Assembly (NCBI GenBank): GCA_040756085.1
Contig: JBFMAE010000202.1
Span: forward strand, 1 to 8,538
Direction: 5' to 3'
DNA: 8,538 nt
From: JBFMAE01 sp040756085
Lineage (GTDB): Bacteria; Desulfobacterota; BSN033; UBA1163
In this document: positions 6,413 to 8,538 of the stretch, in pieces
Position numbering within the stretch: position 1 is the first letter of the stretch
Layout: every line of letters starts with the position of its first letter
Notes under the pieces: model-generated
Told to the model about the DNA's origin: nothing
Seen by the model: only the letters and a program-made list of their open reading frames with translations
Database searches by the model: none
Program-made: the position numbers and the translations under genes

Positions 6413-6802
6413 ATGATAAAAATTGCCATTCCCCTTTTCGGAAACAGGATTTCTCCGCGTTTTGACTTCTCTCCGGAGGTGTGGATCATCACGCTGGAGA
6501 ATGGAGAGGTGATCCAGCAGGAGAAACTTCCCATGACGAACCTCAATCTTCCTCAGCGCCTGGACCAATTAACTGCGAATGGTGTGAATCAGGTCATCTG
6601 TGGTGGAATCGATGGGTTCTGTATAAATCAATTGGGAAGCAAAGGGATTGGTGTCTTGCACAATGTCGTCGGGGAGGCTGGGGTAGCTTTTAATCTATTT
6701 CTCAAGGGAAGACTTCGACCCGGTCTTTGTTGTGAAAAAAGGAAGGGGAGAAGTATGTGTGGATGGAGGAAAGGCCCGCCTTGGAAGGAGGGTACAAACT
6801 GA
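6413..6802 (+). CDS. NifX/ORP-type dinitrogenase iron-molybdenum cofactor-like protein, first gene of the operon
   Basis: A small cytoplasmic protein of 129 residues with the NifX/NifB C-terminal-like fold, which in relatives (NafY, NifX, orange protein ORP) carries metal-sulfur clusters. Seen: the N-terminal strand MIKIAIPLFGNRISPRFDFS, the central QVICGGIDGFC (about 60-70) and the glycine-rich VVGEAG. Unlike the two later paralogues it lacks the cysteine of the RFGRC motif (it reads RFDFS), but its last 30 residues add a basic tail with Cys106, Cys107 and Cys116. It may bind a cluster through these; that is inference. It follows the sigma54 promoter directly and has no real Shine-Dalgarno sequence. 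ATG 6413 is chosen over GTG 6410. Its position recalls ORP-type genes of Desulfovibrio, but I cannot assign orthology. Confidence 0.82.
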   Translation: MIKIAIPLFGNRISPRFDFSPEVWIITLENGEVIQQEKLPMTNLNLPQRLDQLTANGVNQVICGGIDGFCINQLGSKGIGVLHNVVGEAGVAFNLFLKGRLRPGLCCEKRKGRSMCGWRKGPPWKEGTN

Positions 6803-6842
6803 ATTTCAAATTCAAATGTTAAAACTCAAATTTCAAACTGTT
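6803..6842. repeat. AT-rich degenerate direct repeat between operon genes
   Basis: Iterations of ATTTCAAATTCAAA / CTCAAATTTCAAAC fill the short gap before the Mrp gene. This resembles low-complexity extragenic repeats of related genomes. No terminator is evident, so the operon probably reads through. Confidence 0.45.
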
Positions 6843-6855
6843 GAGGAGAACTTAA

Positions 6856-8190
6856 ATGAACGGAGAGAAGTGTGAAAAGGACACAATCTGTGAAACCTGT
6901 AATCAATCCAGTTCGTGCAGCCAGCAGGAGAAAGAAGCTCATGCTCAGGAGAGATTGAAATCAAAACTCTCCCATATAAAACACCGAATCATGGTGATGA
7001 GTGGAAAGGGAGGTGTTGGGAAAAGTACGGTAGCAACGAATTTAGCAGTTTCTCTATCTTTGGATGGACTCGATGTAGGACTTTTAGATGCAGACATTCA
7101 TGGTCCCAATATTCCCAAGATGCTGGGAATTGAGTCGAAACATGTGATCGGATCCGGAATGGGAATGATTCCCGTGGAGGTCTTCCCGAATTTAAAGGTC
7201 ATTTCAATGGCCTTTTTCATCGGAGATCGGGATGACCCAGTGGTCTGGAGAGGACCTATCAAACACAATGCCATTAGCCAATTTTTAGGAGAAGTAGAGT
7301 GGGGCCCCCTTGATTTTCTCATTGTTGATCTTCCTCCTGGAACGGGAGATGAGCCGCTCAGTGTGGCACACCTGATAAAAAATGTGGATGGGTCAATTGT
7401 GGTAACCACCCCCCAAGATGTTGCTCTCCTCGATTCCAGAAAGGCCGTCACCTTCAGTCGAATACTTACCATCCCAGTGATCGGGATTGTTGAGAATATG
7501 AGCGGGCTGATTTGCCCTCAATGTCACAAGGAGATTCCCCTCTTTAAGAAAGGGGGCGGTGAAAAGGCAGCACGGGAAATGAAAGTTCCTTTTCTGGGTA
7601 GAATCCCCATCGATCCTGAGATGGTCACCAACTGTGATAGAGGAATGCCATTTGTCATGTCTTATCCGGATTCCCAGGCAGCCAAGGCTTTCCAGGAAAT
7701 AAATAGCCGCGTCAAGGCATATGTGGGTTTCAGAAAGATTGAACACAAATTAGAAAAGGAAAAATTCCCATACCATTTTCCAAAAACAGGAGGTGAAGAG
7801 ATGAAGAGAATTGCATTGGCTTCAGAAGATGGTTCCGGTCTTGAGGGATCTCTCAGTGCCCATTTTGGGAGATGTCCTTTCTATACCTTTGTTAATGTGG
7901 AAGGAGACCGAATATTAGGTTTTGAGGTAGTGAAGAATCCTTATTTTCCAAATCATCAACCGGGAGTCATTCCCCAGTTTATCCATTCACAAAAGGCAAA
8001 CGTTATGATTGCTGGTGGAATGGGGCCGAGGGCAATCGACTTTTTTACCCAATTTGGGATCGATGTTGCTACAGGGGCTCAAGGAAAGGTAAGGGATGTG
8101 GTTGAGGCTTACCTCAGAGGAGAAATTCAGGGAGTTGTTGCCTGTGAGCATCACGAGCATGATCATGGATGCGAGGAGGAAGGGCGATGA
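6856..8190 (+). CDS. mrp: Mrp/NBP35-type iron-sulfur carrier ATPase fused to a NifX/ORP domain (MrpORP-like)
   Basis: 444 residues, two modules. Residues 6-21 hold C-X5-C-X2-C-X5-C, like the N-terminal ferredoxin-type cluster site of NBP35 proteins. The deviant P-loop is GKGGVGKST (50-58), followed by LLDADIHGPN (77-86), DLPPGTGDE (158-166) and the CPQC pair (220-223) that bridges a [4Fe-4S] cluster at the dimer interface in Mrp/NBP35. From Met316 a NifX/ORP domain runs to about 430 with FGRC at 337-340. The tail holds C-X-HH-X-H-X-H-X-C (430-439), a likely metal ligand set. This architecture is that of MrpORP from Desulfovibrio vulgaris, implicated in Fe-S biogenesis. Start ATG 6856 follows GAGGAG (6843-6848). 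A perfect Shine-Dalgarno inside the gene precedes Met316. The stop overlaps the next gene by 4 nt. Confidence 0.93.
   Translation: MNGEKCEKDTICETCNQSSSCSQQEKEAHAQERLKSKLSHIKHRIMVMSGKGGVGKSTVATNLAVSLSLDGLDVGLLDADIHGPNIPKMLGIESKHVIGSGMGMIPVEVFPNLKVISMAFFIGDRDDPVVWRGPIKHNAISQFLGEVEWGPLDFLIVDLPPGTGDEPLSVAHLIKNVDGSIVVTTPQDVALLDSRKAVTFSRILTIPVIGIVENMSGLICPQCHKEIPLFKKGGGEKAAREMKVPFLGRIPIDPEMVTNCDRGMPFVMSYPDSQAAKAFQEINSRVKAYVGFRKIEHKLEKEKFPYHFPKTGGEEMKRIALASEDGSGLEGSLSAHFGRCPFYTFVNVEGDRILGFEVVKNPYFPNHQPGVIPQFIHSQKANVMIAGGMGPRAIDFFTQFGIDVATGAQGKVRDVVEAYLRGEIQGVVACEHHEHDHGCEEEGR
7788..7803 (+). promoter_or_regulatory. Internal Shine-Dalgarno and ATG at the Mrp-NifX domain junction
   Basis: AGGAGGTGA (7788-7796) is a perfect anti-Shine-Dalgarno complement, 7 nt from its GGAGG to the in-frame ATG at 7801 (Met316). 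Translation from here would give a free 129-residue NifX-type protein. It may be functional or a relic of two once separate genes. Confidence 0.5.
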
Positions 8191-8538
8191 AAATTGCTGT
8201 CAGCGCAACAGGAAAAGACCTTAATTGCCAGATCGATCCGAGGTTCGGAAGATGCCAGTATTTTGTCTTTGTCGATCCTGAAACCATGGAGTTTGAAGTT
8301 TTCGAGAATGAAGGATTAATGGCCATGGGGGGTGCCGGGGTTCAGGCCGCACAACTTATTGTTCAGAGAGGAGCGACCGTCCTAATTACTGGCAATCTCG
8401 GACCCAATGCGGCCTCTGCCCTTTCAGCTTCGGGGATTAAAGTCTATCTGGTACCTGGTGGGACAGTCAAAGATGTTATTGAGGGCTATCGAGCGGGAAG
8501 TCTCCGTGAGGCCAGTGGAGCAACGGTTCCTCCTCACT
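8187..8538 (+). CDS. NifX/ORP-type protein, 3' end outside window
   Basis: At least 117 residues, cut by the window end; family members are typically around 105-130 residues, so little is missing. It begins MKIAVSATGKDLNCQIDPRF and carries RFGRCQYF (19-26) with Cys14 and Cys23, then the central VLITGNLGPNAAS (65-77) and the closing IKVYLVPGGTVKDVIEGY. This is the dinitrogenase iron-molybdenum cofactor-like fold; cluster binding is inferred from the family. ATG 8187 overlaps the preceding stop (ATGA), with a purine-rich GAGGAGGA (8173-8180) ahead of it, so it is translationally coupled to the MrpORP-like gene. It is closer in motif to the fused domain of that gene than to the first gene of the operon. 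Confidence 0.85.
   Translation, partial: MKIAVSATGKDLNCQIDPRFGRCQYFVFVDPETMEFEVFENEGLMAMGGAGVQAAQLIVQRGATVLITGNLGPNAASALSASGIKVYLVPGGTVKDVIEGYRAGSLREASGATVPPH

Noticed and set aside
6803..6842. Repeated TTTCAAAT units considered as a CRISPR-like array
   Set aside because: Units are short, degenerate and lack unique spacers.
6413..8538. Nitrogenase cofactor (nif) operon
   Set aside because: The NifX-type domains are accompanied by Mrp and a PAS regulator, not by nifB, nifE, nifN or structural genes, so nitrogen fixation is not supported.

Overview
The window looks like a chromosomal segment of an anaerobic, Desulfobacterota (deltaproteobacterial)-type bacterium. The grounds are moderate GC, extragenic palindromes of the type common in such genomes, molybdenum genes, and a sigma54-controlled cluster of Mrp ATPase and NifX/ORP-type proteins known from sulfate reducers. 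The organism assignment is inference; no taxonomic marker gene is present.

Layout. Positions 1-102 read, on the minus strand, like the 5' end of a group II intron. It abuts a block of nested palindromes (about 121-190) and low-complexity spacer. Positions 348-2211 hold a molybdate/tungstate ABC permease and its ATPase (modBC-like, overlapping by 8 nt); no substrate-binding gene is visible. A small coiled-coil protein follows (2345-2725). On the minus strand, moeA (4817-3603) is followed by a palindromic repeat and then mobB (3448-2792). Divergent from moeA is a PAS-AAA+-Fis sigma54 activator (4906-6243). Downstream come a perfect inverted repeat, a consensus-spaced -24/-12 promoter (6383-6398), and a run of NifX-type genes: a stand-alone protein (6413-6802), an Mrp/NBP35 ATPase fused to a NifX domain (6856-8190), and a third NifX-type protein cut by the window end (8187 onward).

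How the parts fit. ModBC would import molybdate. MoeA inserts Mo into molybdopterin, and MobB assists the nucleotide-bearing form of the cofactor. The sigma54 activator would bind the upstream palindrome and switch on the NifX/MrpORP operon. The closest known parallel is the orange protein (ORP) locus of Desulfovibrio vulgaris, which has a sigma54 regulator, ORP-like proteins and the fused MrpORP. The window therefore joins molybdenum uptake and cofactor assembly to a probable metal-sulfur cluster carrier system.

Most notable signals: the sigma54 promoter places its start only about 4 nt before the first start codon, and moeA and the activator also lack Shine-Dalgarno sites but have -10 boxes at the distance expected for leaderless transcripts. 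In the Mrp-NifX fusion, a perfect Shine-Dalgarno sequence sits inside the gene just before the NifX domain. The activator carries GAFTDA in place of GAFTGA and a cysteine cluster in its PAS domain.
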